From the NCBI RefSeq assembly GCF_036289405.1, contig NZ_JAYFFI010000011.1, positions 1 to 64,000 on the forward strand: DNA of 64,000 nucleotides. Reading direction: 5' to 3'. Position 1 is the stretch's first letter. Each line of letters starts with the position of its first letter. This document shows, in pieces, positions 25,686 through 34,171 of this stretch. Source of the DNA: Pseudoramibacter faecis (GTDB lineage: Bacteria; Bacillota; Clostridia; Eubacteriales; Eubacteriaceae). Under the pieces are notes generated by a model. That model was not told the DNA's origin, did no database searches, and worked only from the letters and a program-made list of their open reading frames with translations. Made by a program: the position numbers and the translations under genes.

Positions 25686-26315
25686 ATGAATGTAGTTTGG
25701 GGTGTGTTGTTGCTCATAGCATCTTATTTTGTGGGCAATCTGGATTTTGCCTATATCGTTGTTAAGGCTGTTCGTGGTGAGGATATTCGAAATTTTGGCA
25801 GCGGTAATGCCGGTACAACAAATGTTTTGAGGACAATGGGACTCAAATACGCTGGTTTAGTTTTACTGTTGGATGCTTTGAAAGGGTCATTATGCATTGT
25901 GGTGGCACGTTTATTAGAAAGCCATGTGGGATTAAGTCCTTGGTGGACCGCCGGAACGGGTATTGCCGTTTTATGCGGCCACAATTGGCCGGCGCTTTTA
26001 AAATTTCGCGGCGGTAAAGGAACCGCGACGTCTATCGGTTTGTTTCTCGTCTACGATTGGCGCATTGCGCTTATTTGCATTGCGGTTGGATTGATTCTAT
26101 TAGTTATTTTCAGAATGGTTTCTCTTTCTTCAATGATGGGGATGACCATTTTGCCGTTTGTAGCTCTCGGCTTTTTGGGGGTGCATAATCTTCCGACTTT
26201 GGCACTGACAATTTTTATGGCGCTGTCAACAGACATTCAGCACCGCAGCAACATCAAACGAATTTTAAACGGCACTGAAAGCAAAATTGGTCAGCGTGTG
26301 GACATGAAAAAATAA
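25686..26315 (+). CDS. plsY: Glycerol-3-phosphate acyltransferase PlsY
   Basis: PlsY of 209 residues, an integral membrane enzyme that acylates glycerol 3-phosphate from acyl phosphate, the first step of phospholipid synthesis. The three loops are present: NFGSGNAGTTNVLRTMG, GHNWPALLKFRGGKGTAT, and the late MALSTDIQHRSNIKR segment. Five or so hydrophobic helices fit the family. The ASYFVGNLDFAYIV start deviates from the common GSIPxxY (here GNLDFAY). GGAGGAGG lies 7 nt before the ATG. Confidence 0.93.
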   Translation: MNVVWGVLLLIASYFVGNLDFAYIVVKAVRGEDIRNFGSGNAGTTNVLRTMGLKYAGLVLLLDALKGSLCIVVARLLESHVGLSPWWTAGTGIAVLCGHNWPALLKFRGGKGTATSIGLFLVYDWRIALICIAVGLILLVIFRMVSLSSMMGMTILPFVALGFLGVHNLPTLALTIFMALSTDIQHRSNIKRILNGTESKIGQRVDMKK

Positions 26316-26338
26316 TACTGCATTCGATTATTGCTTCA

Positions 26339-26379
26339 TAAAAGACCTGAGAGCGTGTTTGCGCTTTTCAGGTCTTTTT
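26339..26379 (+). terminator. Terminator after plsY
   Basis: AAAGACCTGA (26341-26350) pairs with TCAGGTCTTT (26368-26377), with an inner AGCG/CGCT extension, and ends in a T tract. Confidence 0.9.
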
Positions 26380-26435
26380 GTTATGATGATCAACAGATCG
26401 AGGATCGAATTAATAAAACGGAACGGAATGAGCTC

Positions 26436-27236
26436 ATGGGTATAAACTATTTTTACAATCATTATTTTAAGCCGCAGGATGTCATTCGGCAGAATCGCGT
26501 GTTTTCCCAAGCACACATTGTGCTGGCAACACTGATTGTCTGCGCGATTGTGACCATTATGGCCGTTCAGAAACGAAAGCAAAATCCCTATTTTAGCCAA
26601 AAGGTTTTGATAGTTTTAGGCGTTTTGATGCTGTTGTTGGAATTGTTCCGAATTGCATGGCGCACGTATTACTACGGTATGCATTGGACGAATTTTCGTT
26701 TTGATTGGTGCAATCAAATTTGCATGGTTTTGCCATTTATAGCAATGTTTCGGCTTGAAAAACTCTATCCTTATGTTGATGTGGCAGCATTTCTTGGTGG
26801 TGTTGCAGTATTGATTTATCCGCTTTGGGTCTTTTACGATTACGCCGGTATTCATGTGATGTCCGTTCAGAGTATGGTTTCCCATGGTTTAATGGTTACC
26901 ATTGCGCTAAGTATGCCAATGTCGTCGAAGCAGGGGTATCATCGTTCTCTCAAACAGATAGGAAAGCAACTGGTCGGCGTGGGTATTATTTTGGCAGTTG
27001 CTTTTTGGGCGTCGACAATTTTTAATGCAAATTATCTTTTGATGCGCAATGCAAGAGGGATCCCGGTAATCAGCGCAATTGCGGCCCCTTACTATTGGCT
27101 CGTCGTGCTGCCTATTCTGATTTTCGGGATAGATTTTGCAACAAGATTGCTTCGGCGGTTCGATTTTTGGATGGCCAATCATCGGCCGTATCCGCCGGAA
27201 AAAAGAAAGGTGGCATTCTTACATGGCCGCGTATGA
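26436..27236 (+). CDS. Multi-pass membrane protein, possibly YwaF/TMEM164-like
   Basis: A 266-residue protein with about six to seven hydrophobic helices (for example IVLATLIVCAIVTIM, KVLIVLGVLMLLLELF, LVGVGIILAVAFWAS). The pattern of a conserved CNQICMVLPF segment in the middle and SMVSHGLM after it resembles the YwaF/TIGR02206 family (related to TMEM164), but the usual histidine and cysteine motif is only partly kept, so the family call is tentative. The ATG at 26436 is the only methionine start clear of the plsY terminator hairpin; the ribosome binding site is weak (GAATGAG). Its 3' end overlaps the glycosylase gene. Confidence 0.55.
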   Translation: MGINYFYNHYFKPQDVIRQNRVFSQAHIVLATLIVCAIVTIMAVQKRKQNPYFSQKVLIVLGVLMLLLELFRIAWRTYYYGMHWTNFRFDWCNQICMVLPFIAMFRLEKLYPYVDVAAFLGGVAVLIYPLWVFYDYAGIHVMSVQSMVSHGLMVTIALSMPMSSKQGYHRSLKQIGKQLVGVGIILAVAFWASTIFNANYLLMRNARGIPVISAIAAPYYWLVVLPILIFGIDFATRLLRRFDFWMANHRPYPPEKRKVAFLHGRV

Positions 27237-27726
27237 ACATATTGAGCACACGTTGGTCCCTTTTTACGATGCGCACTCACAGATTTTAATCTTAGGTTCC
27301 TTGCCATCTCCCAAATCGCGGGAAGTCGGATTTTATTACGGTCATCCGCGCAATCGCTTTTGGAAAACGTTGGCCGGTGTTTATCAGGAAATGGTACCGG
27401 AGAGTATCGAACAGAAACAGTTATTTCTCAAAAAACATTCACTGGCATTGTGGGATGTGATTGGCAGTTGTGATATTCGAGGGGCCTCGGATACATCTAT
27501 CAAAAATGTGCATTATAATGATTTGACAGCGATCGTATCACAAACTCTCATTCGGGGAATTGTTACTACTGGGGGAAAAGCGACAAAATTATTCCGAGAG
27601 TATTGGGCCTTAGATCCACAGATCAGCAGACTGTCGCATTTGGGACTCCCGTCCACCAGTCCGGCCAATGCCCAAATGCATTTGGAAGATTTGATCGATG
27701 CATATCGATCGATATTATCGTTATAA
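27223..27726 (+). CDS. DNA-deoxyinosine glycosylase (uracil-DNA glycosylase superfamily)
   Basis: A 167-residue member of the MUG-like branch of the UDG superfamily that removes deaminated adenine (hypoxanthine) from DNA. Diagnostic segments are ILGSLPSPKSREVGFYYGHPRNRFWK near the N terminus, LWDVIGSCDIRGASD and the C-terminal LPSTSPANA. The ATG at 27223 follows AAAGGTGG and lies inside the end of the membrane-protein gene. The ATG is preferred over 27136, which would give an unconserved extension. Confidence 0.88.
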   Translation: MAAYEHIEHTLVPFYDAHSQILILGSLPSPKSREVGFYYGHPRNRFWKTLAGVYQEMVPESIEQKQLFLKKHSLALWDVIGSCDIRGASDTSIKNVHYNDLTAIVSQTLIRGIVTTGGKATKLFREYWALDPQISRLSHLGLPSTSPANAQMHLEDLIDAYRSILSL

Positions 27727-27728
27727 TA

Positions 27729-27752
27729 AACCGCTGGTAAGCGGCTTTTTTA
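27729..27752 (+). terminator. Terminator after the glycosylase gene
   Basis: CCGCT (27731-27735) and AGCGG (27740-27744) form a short GC-rich stem followed by CTTTTTT. Confidence 0.75.
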
Positions 27753-27852
27753 TTCTTGAATTGTCAAGTCAAGTGCAACACAGTTGAATCTGCTTATAAA
27801 CTCCGGAAGAATATAAAATGACAATCATGTCATCTTTGCTTTGAGAAAATAA

Positions 27853-27899
27853 ACCCTAAATATTGGTGATTTTAAAACTACAAACACAAAATATAGAGT
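27853..27899 (+). promoter_or_regulatory. Pair of NrdR-like boxes before nrdD
   Basis: The element at 27884-27899, ACACAAAATATAGAGT, agrees with 14 of 16 positions of the NrdR consensus acaCwAtATaTwGtgt. A second, weaker element at 27853-27868 (ACCCTAAATATTGGTG) keeps the central core. Their starts are 31 bp apart, three helical turns, the spacing typical of NrdR box pairs. They lie just upstream of the nrdD -35 box, so NrdR would repress nrdDG when nucleotides are plentiful. Confidence 0.8.
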
Positions 27900-27915
27900 T
27901 CAGTTTCGATTTTAC

Positions 27916-27944
27916 TTGAATCTCAATTATGGCGAGCGTATAAT
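27916..27944 (+). promoter_or_regulatory. Promoter of nrdDG
   Basis: TTGAAT (27916-27921) and TATAAT (27939-27944) with a 17-bp spacer, directly downstream of the NrdR-like boxes. Confidence 0.8.
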
Positions 27945-27991
27945 AACATCTGTCCCAAACTTTGAAGAAAATGAAAAGATGGAGAATTCTC

Positions 27992-30169
27992 ATGAAGAAT
28001 GTGATTAAGCGAAACGGCGAAGAAGTTTTATTTAATATCGATAAAATCGTTAACGCGATTACAAAAGCCAATACAGAAGTGAATCCCATTCGTCAGTTAA
28101 ATGCGGCCCAAATTCAGGCGGTAGCTGACAATGTGGAAAAACAAATTTCTACCTATCGGCATGCGGTTGGTGTTGAAGATATTCAGGATTTGGTCGAAAC
28201 GGGCATTATGGAAATGCGTGGGTATGAGGTAGCCCAGGCGTATATGCATTACCGGGATAAGCGGACAGCCCTTCGCCGGTCAAATACGACAGATCGTAAA
28301 ATTTTAGCTTTGATTAATCGTGAAAATGAATTGGTCAAACAGGAGAATGCCAATAAAAATCCAACAATTAATTCTACGCAACGCGATTATATCGCCGGGG
28401 AGGTCAGCAAGGATTTATCCAAACGGCTTTTCTTGCCAGAAGATGTGGTGAAGGCCCACGAAGAAGGGATTATTCATTTTCACGACGCTGATTATTTTGC
28501 CATGCGCGAGCATAATTGCGATTTGATCAACTTGGAAGATATGTTGCAAAATGGGACGGTTATTTCCGGCACGAAAATTGATAAACCCCATAGTTTTTAT
28601 ACTGCATGCAATATTACTACGCAGATCGTGGCACAGGTGGCTTCCAACCAATATGGGGGGCAATCCTTTACACTTTCGCATCTGGCGCCATTTGTCGACG
28701 TGAGCCGACAAAAAATCCGCCAGCAAGTGATTGAAGAACGCAGGCTTTGCGACGAAGTTATGAATCGTGAGATTATCGAAAAGATCGTTTTTGCACGTTT
28801 AAAAGAAGAGATTAAAAGCGGTATTCAAACCATTCAGTACCAATTGATCACATTGATGACGTGTAATGGGCAGGCGCCGTTTGTCACAATGTTTATGTAT
28901 TTGGATGAAGTGCCGGACGGGCAGGTGCGTAAGGATCTGGCCCTTATCATAGAAGAAGTGCTCAATCAGCGCATCACGGGCGTTAAAAATGAACAGGATG
29001 TCTGGGTTACGCCGACGTTCCCCAAGTTGATTTACGTGCTGGATGAAGACAATATTTACGAATCAGCCCCGTATTGGTATTTGACCGATTTGGCTGCGCG
29101 ATGCACGGCCAAACGCATGGTGCCGGATTATATTTCAGCTAAAATCATGAAACAACTCAAACAAGGCAATGTCTATACCTGCATGGGGTGTCGCAGTTTT
29201 TTGACGGTGGAAGATTCACAGCGAAATTCAGACGGCAGTCATAAATTTTATGGTCGCTTCAATCAAGGCGTGGTGACGCTTAATTTGGTGGATGCGGCGT
29301 GTTCATCCGGAGGGGATATGGTCCAATTCTGGGAGATTTTAGACGAAAGGCTGGAACTTTGTCACAAAGCTTTGCGCTGCCGTCACGAACGGCTTTTGGG
29401 AACGCCTTCTGATGTGGCGCCGATTTTATGGCAGCATGGTGCGTTGGCACGACTAAAATCAGGAGAAACGATTGATGCACTGCTTTATGGTGGTTACAGC
29501 ACGATTTCCTTAGGATATGCGGGGTTGTATGAAACGTGTCGTTACATGACGGGTAAATCGCACACGGACGATAAAGCGAAAAATTTCGCATTGGCCGTGA
29601 TGCAAAAGCTGAATGATAAATGCCAAGAGTGGCGGACAGAAGAAAACATTGCCTATTCGGTTTATGGGACACCGATGGAATCAACGACCTATAAATTTGC
29701 CAGGTGTTTGCAAAAACGATTTGGAATCATCAAAGGGGTGACGGATAAAAATTACATTACCAATTCTTATCACGTTCATGTGACGGAACCCATTGATGCT
29801 TTTAGCAAATTAACGTTTGAAGCGGATTTTCAGCGTTTATCACCGGGAGGCGCTATTTCTTACGTGGAGGTGCCAAACATGCAGAATAACATTCCGGCGG
29901 TTTTGGAAGTGATGAAGCATATCTATAATCATATCACCTATGCAGAATTAAACACCAAAAGTGATTTTTGTGAAGTGTGTGGTTACGATGGCGAAATCAA
30001 GGCCGTAGAGAATGAAGCTGGTAAATTGATCTGGGAATGTCCTAATTGCGGCAACCGCGAATTAAACAAAATGTCAGTGGTGCGGCGTGTTTGTGGTTAT
30101 CTCGGTGGCGCAACCGGCTTTAATCAGGGACGAACGCAAGAGATTAAAGAGCGCGTACTTCATTTGTAA
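27992..30169 (+). CDS. nrdD: Anaerobic (class III) ribonucleoside-triphosphate reductase
   Basis: NrdD of 725 residues, an oxygen-sensitive glycyl-radical enzyme reducing NTPs to dNTPs. An ATP-cone allosteric domain occupies about 1-95 (VIKRNGEEVLFNIDKIVNAI). Catalytic cysteines are in the barrel, a zinc-binding set (CEVCGYDGE, CPNCGN) lies near the C terminus, and the glycyl-radical loop is in RRVCGYLGGATGFNQGR. The ATG at 27992 follows GATGGAG; the frame is open to 27962. Finding only the anaerobic class here supports strict anaerobiosis. nrdG follows. Confidence 0.95.
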   Translation: MKNVIKRNGEEVLFNIDKIVNAITKANTEVNPIRQLNAAQIQAVADNVEKQISTYRHAVGVEDIQDLVETGIMEMRGYEVAQAYMHYRDKRTALRRSNTTDRKILALINRENELVKQENANKNPTINSTQRDYIAGEVSKDLSKRLFLPEDVVKAHEEGIIHFHDADYFAMREHNCDLINLEDMLQNGTVISGTKIDKPHSFYTACNITTQIVAQVASNQYGGQSFTLSHLAPFVDVSRQKIRQQVIEERRLCDEVMNREIIEKIVFARLKEEIKSGIQTIQYQLITLMTCNGQAPFVTMFMYLDEVPDGQVRKDLALIIEEVLNQRITGVKNEQDVWVTPTFPKLIYVLDEDNIYESAPYWYLTDLAARCTAKRMVPDYISAKIMKQLKQGNVYTCMGCRSFLTVEDSQRNSDGSHKFYGRFNQGVVTLNLVDAACSSGGDMVQFWEILDERLELCHKALRCRHERLLGTPSDVAPILWQHGALARLKSGETIDALLYGGYSTISLGYAGLYETCRYMTGKSHTDDKAKNFALAVMQKLNDKCQEWRTEENIAYSVYGTPMESTTYKFARCLQKRFGIIKGVTDKNYITNSYHVHVTEPIDAFSKLTFEADFQRLSPGGAISYVEVPNMQNNIPAVLEVMKHIYNHITYAELNTKSDFCEVCGYDGEIKAVENEAGKLIWECPNCGNRELNKMSVVRRVCGYLGGATGFNQGRTQEIKERVLHL

Positions 30170-30211
30170 TCAATATGGATTTTATTGGAAATAATGGAAG
30201 TTAGGAAAGAA

Positions 30212-30754
30212 ATGATGCATTATGCTTCGATTCATGAGCATGATATTGCCAATGGTCCGGGCATTCGTTTGAGCTTGTTTGTGTCAGGCTGTCGCCACGC
30301 ATGTCCGGGTTGTTTCAATCAAGTGGCTTGGGATTTTAATTACGGGAAGGTCTTTTCGACGTCGGTTCATGAAAAGATTTTATCCGATCTCCGAGAACCT
30401 TGCTATCGTGGCCTGACGTTGCTGGGTGGGGAGCCGATGGAACCGGAAAATCAACGAGCGTTGCTTCCTTTTCTGATGCGTTTTAAACAAGTCTTCCCCC
30501 AGATGGATTTGTGGATTTACACTGGATTTACCTATGAGGTGTTGTCGACGGATCCGTCAGAAACGACACAGGCGATCCTTGACCTGACGGATGTGCTGGT
30601 GGATGGTCGCTTTGTGCAAGAGCAAAAGGACATTACTTTATTATACCGCGGCAGTGTCAATCAGCGGATCATTGACGTTAAAAATTCTCGGCAAAAGCAG
30701 AAGGTGGTTTTGTGGGATGACCGAAACGTTTCGATCTCCAATCAAGTGCATTGA
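30212..30754 (+). CDS. nrdG: Anaerobic ribonucleotide reductase activating protein
   Basis: NrdG of 180 residues, a radical SAM enzyme that installs the glycyl radical on NrdD. The cluster motif CRHACPGCFN is intact, preceded by HDIANGPGIRLSLFVSGC, and TLLGGEPM is the SAM-binding GGE motif. I choose ATG 30212 or 30215 because upstream in-frame starts at 30185 and 30194 lack homologous sequence. It is about 40 nt behind nrdD, in the same transcript. Confidence 0.93.
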   Translation: MMHYASIHEHDIANGPGIRLSLFVSGCRHACPGCFNQVAWDFNYGKVFSTSVHEKILSDLREPCYRGLTLLGGEPMEPENQRALLPFLMRFKQVFPQMDLWIYTGFTYEVLSTDPSETTQAILDLTDVLVDGRFVQEQKDITLLYRGSVNQRIIDVKNSRQKQKVVLWDDRNVSISNQVH

Positions 30755-30858
30755 GTGATGTCGATTCAAACGGATTGGTATTTGAGAGTGCAATGATTTG
30801 ATCTTTTTTATCAGAAAATCTTGCGATAAAGTAAAGGGTCTCTCTATACTCGGATTGG

Positions 30859-30886
30859 GAGCCGCCAGATGTGGTGGCTTTTTTTG
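30859..30886 (+). terminator. Terminator downstream of nrdG
   Basis: GCCGCCA (30861-30867) and TGGTGGC (30872-30878) pair with one G-U and are followed by seven T. Confidence 0.88.
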
Positions 30887-31065
30887 TGGCAGAAATTCAG
30901 AATAAAAATTATGCATAGATAAAGTAAGATAAAATTAAAGGCAGATGTTTGATCAAAGCTTGAATACCTTAAAAGAGCAAACAAGGATACATTCGATGGC
31001 GAATGCCATTGTGTTATGTGAATAAAAACGAAATTTATCCGGGGGAACTGAGTAAGGAAAATAGA
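30887..31065. other. Intergenic region, no gene seen
   Basis: AT-rich. The only structure seen is a short hairpin ATGGC/GCCAT at 30996-31009 (an alternative pairing CATTCG/CGAATG overlaps it), without a T tract. Confidence 0.5.
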
Positions 31066-31332
31066 TTATAAAACTTCTGAAATGGTGATCATGACACCCT
31101 TTTGTGCTGATGTTAAAGGGAGAACCGCCAAAGGGGTTGGTTCGGGGAGTGGCGTTTCAAAAATTAAGGATTCCGAAATGTAATTCCCTAAAACAGTCGC
31201 AGCGTGATCGAAGGATTCAGCGATCTCCTCAGCCGCGAATCGGATCGGTTCAATCGGCAGATCCGGAAAAGTGATGGTGAAAAAAGCGGGGTGAATATCA
31301 AAAACGGCAGGATAACTGTATTGACGAGACAT
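31066..31332 (-). CDS. Orphan HicB-like antitoxin-family protein
   Basis: An 88-residue protein with the HicB-like partial RNase H-fold pattern: YPAVFDIHPAFFTITFPDLP, then an AAEEIAESFDHAATVLGNYI helix and a PLPEPTPL tail. The ribosome binding site AAAGGA lies about 8 nt before the ATG. HicB normally neutralises the HicA toxin encoded beside it and usually carries a DNA-binding C terminus. Here there is no DNA-binding domain and no hicA-sized gene on either side, so it is a solitary HicB-like protein of unknown role. Confidence 0.75.
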   Translation of the reverse strand: MSRQYSYPAVFDIHPAFFTITFPDLPIEPIRFAAEEIAESFDHAATVLGNYISESLIFETPLPEPTPLAVLPLTSAQKGVMITISEVL

Positions 31333-31442
31333 AAGGGAGTCCTTTCATTAATTTAAGCCCATTGCAGAGCAAAGATATAACAGTTTTATTCGTAAAATTG
31401 TAAGAACATCAATTATTTGTTATTATATCACAGATTATAAAC

Positions 31443-31470
31443 TTGAATTTTGATTGTCTGATTGGATAAT
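31443..31470 (+). promoter_or_regulatory. Promoter of tsaB-rimI-tsaD
   Basis: TTGAAT (31443-31448) and GATAAT (31465-31470) with a 16-bp spacer, ahead of a GAAAGGA binding site. Confidence 0.6.
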
Positions 31471-31490
31471 AAGTACTGAAAGGAATAATA

Positions 31491-32177
31491 ATGAAATTAT
31501 TGATAGTGGACACGGCAACGATTGTGGCCAGTGCTGCAGTGATCGATGATGATCGTTTGATGGCAGAAACGATTGTCAATTATCGCAAAAAGCATTCCGA
31601 AAAAATGTTGCCGGCGATTGACCATATGCTGCAGGATTCTGGATTATCTATTCAAGAGATTGATGTTTTCGGCGTGGTGAACGGTCCCGGCTCTTTCACC
31701 GGCTTGCGCATTGGTATAGCGACGGTCAAGGGATTTGCGCAGGCCCTTTGCAAACCAATGGTGACCGTTTCGACATTGGAGGCGTTGGCGGCTAATTTGT
31801 ATTGTGCGGATGGATTGGTTTGTCCCATTTTGGATGCACAGCGGCAGCAAGTATACACAGCGGCTTATCGGCCGACGGCAAATAGCTTGCGAACGGTATT
31901 ATCAGAACGGGTATGCACGGTCGATGTGTTGGCGGATATCTTAAAGGACTATGCTGGACCCATTTATTTTGTAGGAGACGGCGTCAAAAAATACGGCGAG
32001 CATTTATGTGAATTGCTATCCGAGGGTGTTTGTGCACCGCCATTTATACGGATGAATCGAGCTTCTTCTGCAGCACAAATCGGGATGCAGAAAATTGCTG
32101 CAGGTCAAACGACAGATTGCATGCAGGCCACGTTAAACTATATTCGCAAATCCTCTGCGGAAGAAAGATTCGGCTAA
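31491..32177 (+). CDS. tsaB: tRNA t6A synthesis protein TsaB
   Basis: TsaB (YeaZ) of 228 residues, an ASKHA-fold partner of TsaD in making threonylcarbamoyladenosine at A37 of ANN-decoding tRNAs. The pattern LLIVDTATIVASAAVI, the KHSEKMLPAID helix and GVVNGPGSFTGLRIGIATVKG are diagnostic. It begins the tsaB-rimI-tsaD operon; tsaE, often next to it, is not in the window. Confidence 0.93.
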   Translation: MKLLIVDTATIVASAAVIDDDRLMAETIVNYRKKHSEKMLPAIDHMLQDSGLSIQEIDVFGVVNGPGSFTGLRIGIATVKGFAQALCKPMVTVSTLEALAANLYCADGLVCPILDAQRQQVYTAAYRPTANSLRTVLSERVCTVDVLADILKDYAGPIYFVGDGVKKYGEHLCELLSEGVCAPPFIRMNRASSAAQIGMQKIAAGQTTDCMQATLNYIRKSSAEERFG

Positions 32178-32181
32178 TAAA

Positions 32182-32661
32182 ATGGCAGATGAAGTTTTGA
32201 GCCCATCTTCTTTTGGTCTTCGGCCGATGATTCGCGCCGATATTGCCCAGGTCCTGACGATCGACCGAGACGCAGGACTGGTTCCCTGGAAGGAGGCTTC
32301 ATTTTTTCAGGAAATTAAAAATCCATTAGCTCATTATGTGATTATCGAGCATTCGTCAGGGCAAGAACAGGCACTGCAAGTGGTTGGTTTTGCCGGTGAA
32401 TGGTGTGTGGCGGATGAAGCGCAGATCATGAAGGTTGCCGTGTTACCGGATTGGCAGCAGCGCGGTCTCGGTCGACGATTGATGAAAACCATGATGGATT
32501 ATGCACGTTTGAATGGCTGCACAGAAATGACCCTGGAAGTCAGGCAAAAAAATCATCAAGCCCTCAAACTTTATCGTCACCTGGGATTTGAAATCATTGG
32601 AAAGCGTGAGCGATATTATCCCGATGGCTCGAACGCTTATTTGATGTCGGTCCCGTTATGA
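32182..32661 (+). CDS. rimI: Ribosomal protein S18 alanine N-acetyltransferase-like (RimI)
   Basis: GNAT acetyltransferase of 159 residues. The acetyl-CoA loop is VLPDWQQRGLGRRLMKTM, followed by LEVRQKNHQALKLYRHLGFEIIGKRERYY, a sequence typical of RimI. Position between tsaB and tsaD, 4 nt after tsaB, is the usual one. The target protein in this organism is inferred from homology. Confidence 0.88.
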   Translation: MADEVLSPSSFGLRPMIRADIAQVLTIDRDAGLVPWKEASFFQEIKNPLAHYVIIEHSSGQEQALQVVGFAGEWCVADEAQIMKVAVLPDWQQRGLGRRLMKTMMDYARLNGCTEMTLEVRQKNHQALKLYRHLGFEIIGKRERYYPDGSNAYLMSVPL

Positions 32662-32682
32662 ATAGAGAAGTGGAATGTGAAT

Positions 32683-33711
32683 ATGAAAATTTTGAGCATT
32701 GAGACTTCTTGCGACGAGACATCTGTTGCCATCGTCGAAGACGGTCGAAAAATTTTGGCGGATCAAATTTATACACAAATCGCGATCCATCGTAAATACG
32801 GTGGTGTGGTTCCGGAGATTGCATCGCGTAATCACGTTATAAAACTGCCCTATGTGATTCAAGATGCACTGGATGACACCGGTTTAACCCTCAAAGCGGT
32901 TGACGCGATCGCCGTAACCCGCGGCCCAGGATTGGTCGGCGCGCTTTTGGTGGGGGTTTCAGAAGCCAAGGCGTTGGCTTATGCGTTGGGAAAGCCGTTG
33001 ATTGGTGTCAATCATATCGAGGGCCACATTGCGGCAAATTATTTGGCTTTTCCTGCGTTAACGCCGCCGTTTTTGGCATTGGTGGTTTCTGGCGGTCATA
33101 CAAATTTGGTTTTGGTAGAGGACTACGAGAGCAATATTATTTTGGGACAAACAAGGGATGATGCGGCTGGAGAGGCATTTGACAAGGTGGCTCGTGTTTT
33201 AGGTTACCCTTATCCCGGCGGTCCGGCCATCGACCGAGCCGCCGAAATAGGTAATCCGGGTTTTGTGGATTTTCCACGTGTCTTTCTGGAAAAAGATACC
33301 TTTGATTTTAGTTTTTCCGGATTAAAGTCTGCCGTTTTAAACTATTTGAATCATTACAACATGAAAAATATCGCTTATAAGCCGGAGGATATTGCCGCAT
33401 CTTTTCAGGCGGCTGTGGTTGAAGTGCTTGTGAAGAAAACCATAGACTGCGCTAGATCAACCGGGATGAATAAAATTTGTGTCGCTGGTGGCGTATCTGC
33501 CAATCGCGGGCTTCGCGACGCTTTGAAGCAGGCAAGTCAGGAAAATGGATGGGAGCTGTATTATCCGCCGTTGACATTGTGCACGGATAATGCTGCAATG
33601 ATTGGAGCACGCGCTTACTATGATTTTAAAGCCGGCCGCCTGTCCGGTTGGGATTTGAATGCAGAACCGGGATTGGAACTGCCGGCGCAATTGGCTGATT
33701 CTTTATCTTAA
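32683..33711 (+). CDS. tsaD: tRNA t6A threonylcarbamoyltransferase TsaD
   Basis: TsaD (Gcp/YgjD) of 342 residues, transferring threonylcarbamoyl to A37 of tRNA. It has LSIETSCDETSVAIV, the metal-binding NHIEGHIAA histidines, the glycine loop VVSGGHTNLV and TLCTDNAAMIGA near the C terminus. I take the ATG at 32683; an in-frame GTG lies at 32677. Confidence 0.95.
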   Translation: MKILSIETSCDETSVAIVEDGRKILADQIYTQIAIHRKYGGVVPEIASRNHVIKLPYVIQDALDDTGLTLKAVDAIAVTRGPGLVGALLVGVSEAKALAYALGKPLIGVNHIEGHIAANYLAFPALTPPFLALVVSGGHTNLVLVEDYESNIILGQTRDDAAGEAFDKVARVLGYPYPGGPAIDRAAEIGNPGFVDFPRVFLEKDTFDFSFSGLKSAVLNYLNHYNMKNIAYKPEDIAASFQAAVVEVLVKKTIDCARSTGMNKICVAGGVSANRGLRDALKQASQENGWELYYPPLTLCTDNAAMIGARAYYDFKAGRLSGWDLNAEPGLELPAQLADSLS

Positions 33712-33737
33712 AAGAAATAAAAAAACTAAAAAAATGA

Positions 33738-33766
33738 TTGCAAAAATTCAGCCAATCGATTAACAT
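33738..33766 (+). promoter_or_regulatory. groESL promoter
   Basis: TTGCAA (33738-33743) and TAACAT (33761-33766) with a 17-bp spacer, just ahead of the CIRCE element. Confidence 0.65.
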
Positions 33767-33770
33767 ACTA

Positions 33771-33797
33771 TTAGCACTCAGATATGTTGAGTGCTAA
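33771..33797 (+). promoter_or_regulatory. CIRCE operator (HrcA binding site)
   Basis: Perfect TTAGCACTC-N9-GAGTGCTAA inverted repeat, the binding site of the heat-shock repressor HrcA, between the promoter and groES. hrcA itself is outside the window. Confidence 0.97.
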
Positions 33798-33837
33798 TAG
33801 AGAAGTGCTATTTTATTAACTTATAGGAGGCATTAGT

Positions 33838-34122
33838 ATGAAGTTAAGACCTTTGGGTGATAAGCTCGTCGTTAAAGTTAAGGAAGAAGAAGCAAAAACC
33901 AGTTCTGGTATTGTTTTACCGGATTCCGCGCAGGAAAAACCCCAACAGGGAGAAGTTATCGCTGTTGGTTCTGGCGAAGTGATTGACGGGAAAAAAGTGC
34001 CGCTGGACGTTCGGGTCGGTGATCAGGTGATTTATTCCAAATATTCAGGCAACGAAGTCAAAGTGGAAGGTGAACAATTTTTGATCATCAAACAAAGCGA
34101 CGTTTTAGCGATTGTTGAATAA
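33838..34122 (+). CDS. groES: Co-chaperonin GroES
   Basis: GroES of 94 residues, the heptameric lid of GroEL. KLRPLGDKLVVK at the start, the mobile loop EEAKTSSGIVLPD and GDQVIYSKYSGNEVK are typical. TAGGAGG precedes the ATG. It is controlled by the CIRCE box and is followed 49 nt later by groEL. Confidence 0.97.
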   Translation: MKLRPLGDKLVVKVKEEEAKTSSGIVLPDSAQEKPQQGEVIAVGSGEVIDGKKVPLDVRVGDQVIYSKYSGNEVKVEGEQFLIIKQSDVLAIVE

Positions 34123-34171
34123 AGAAAAAAACGCGTTTTATTGATAGTTTAAATTTGAGGAGGCTATTTGT

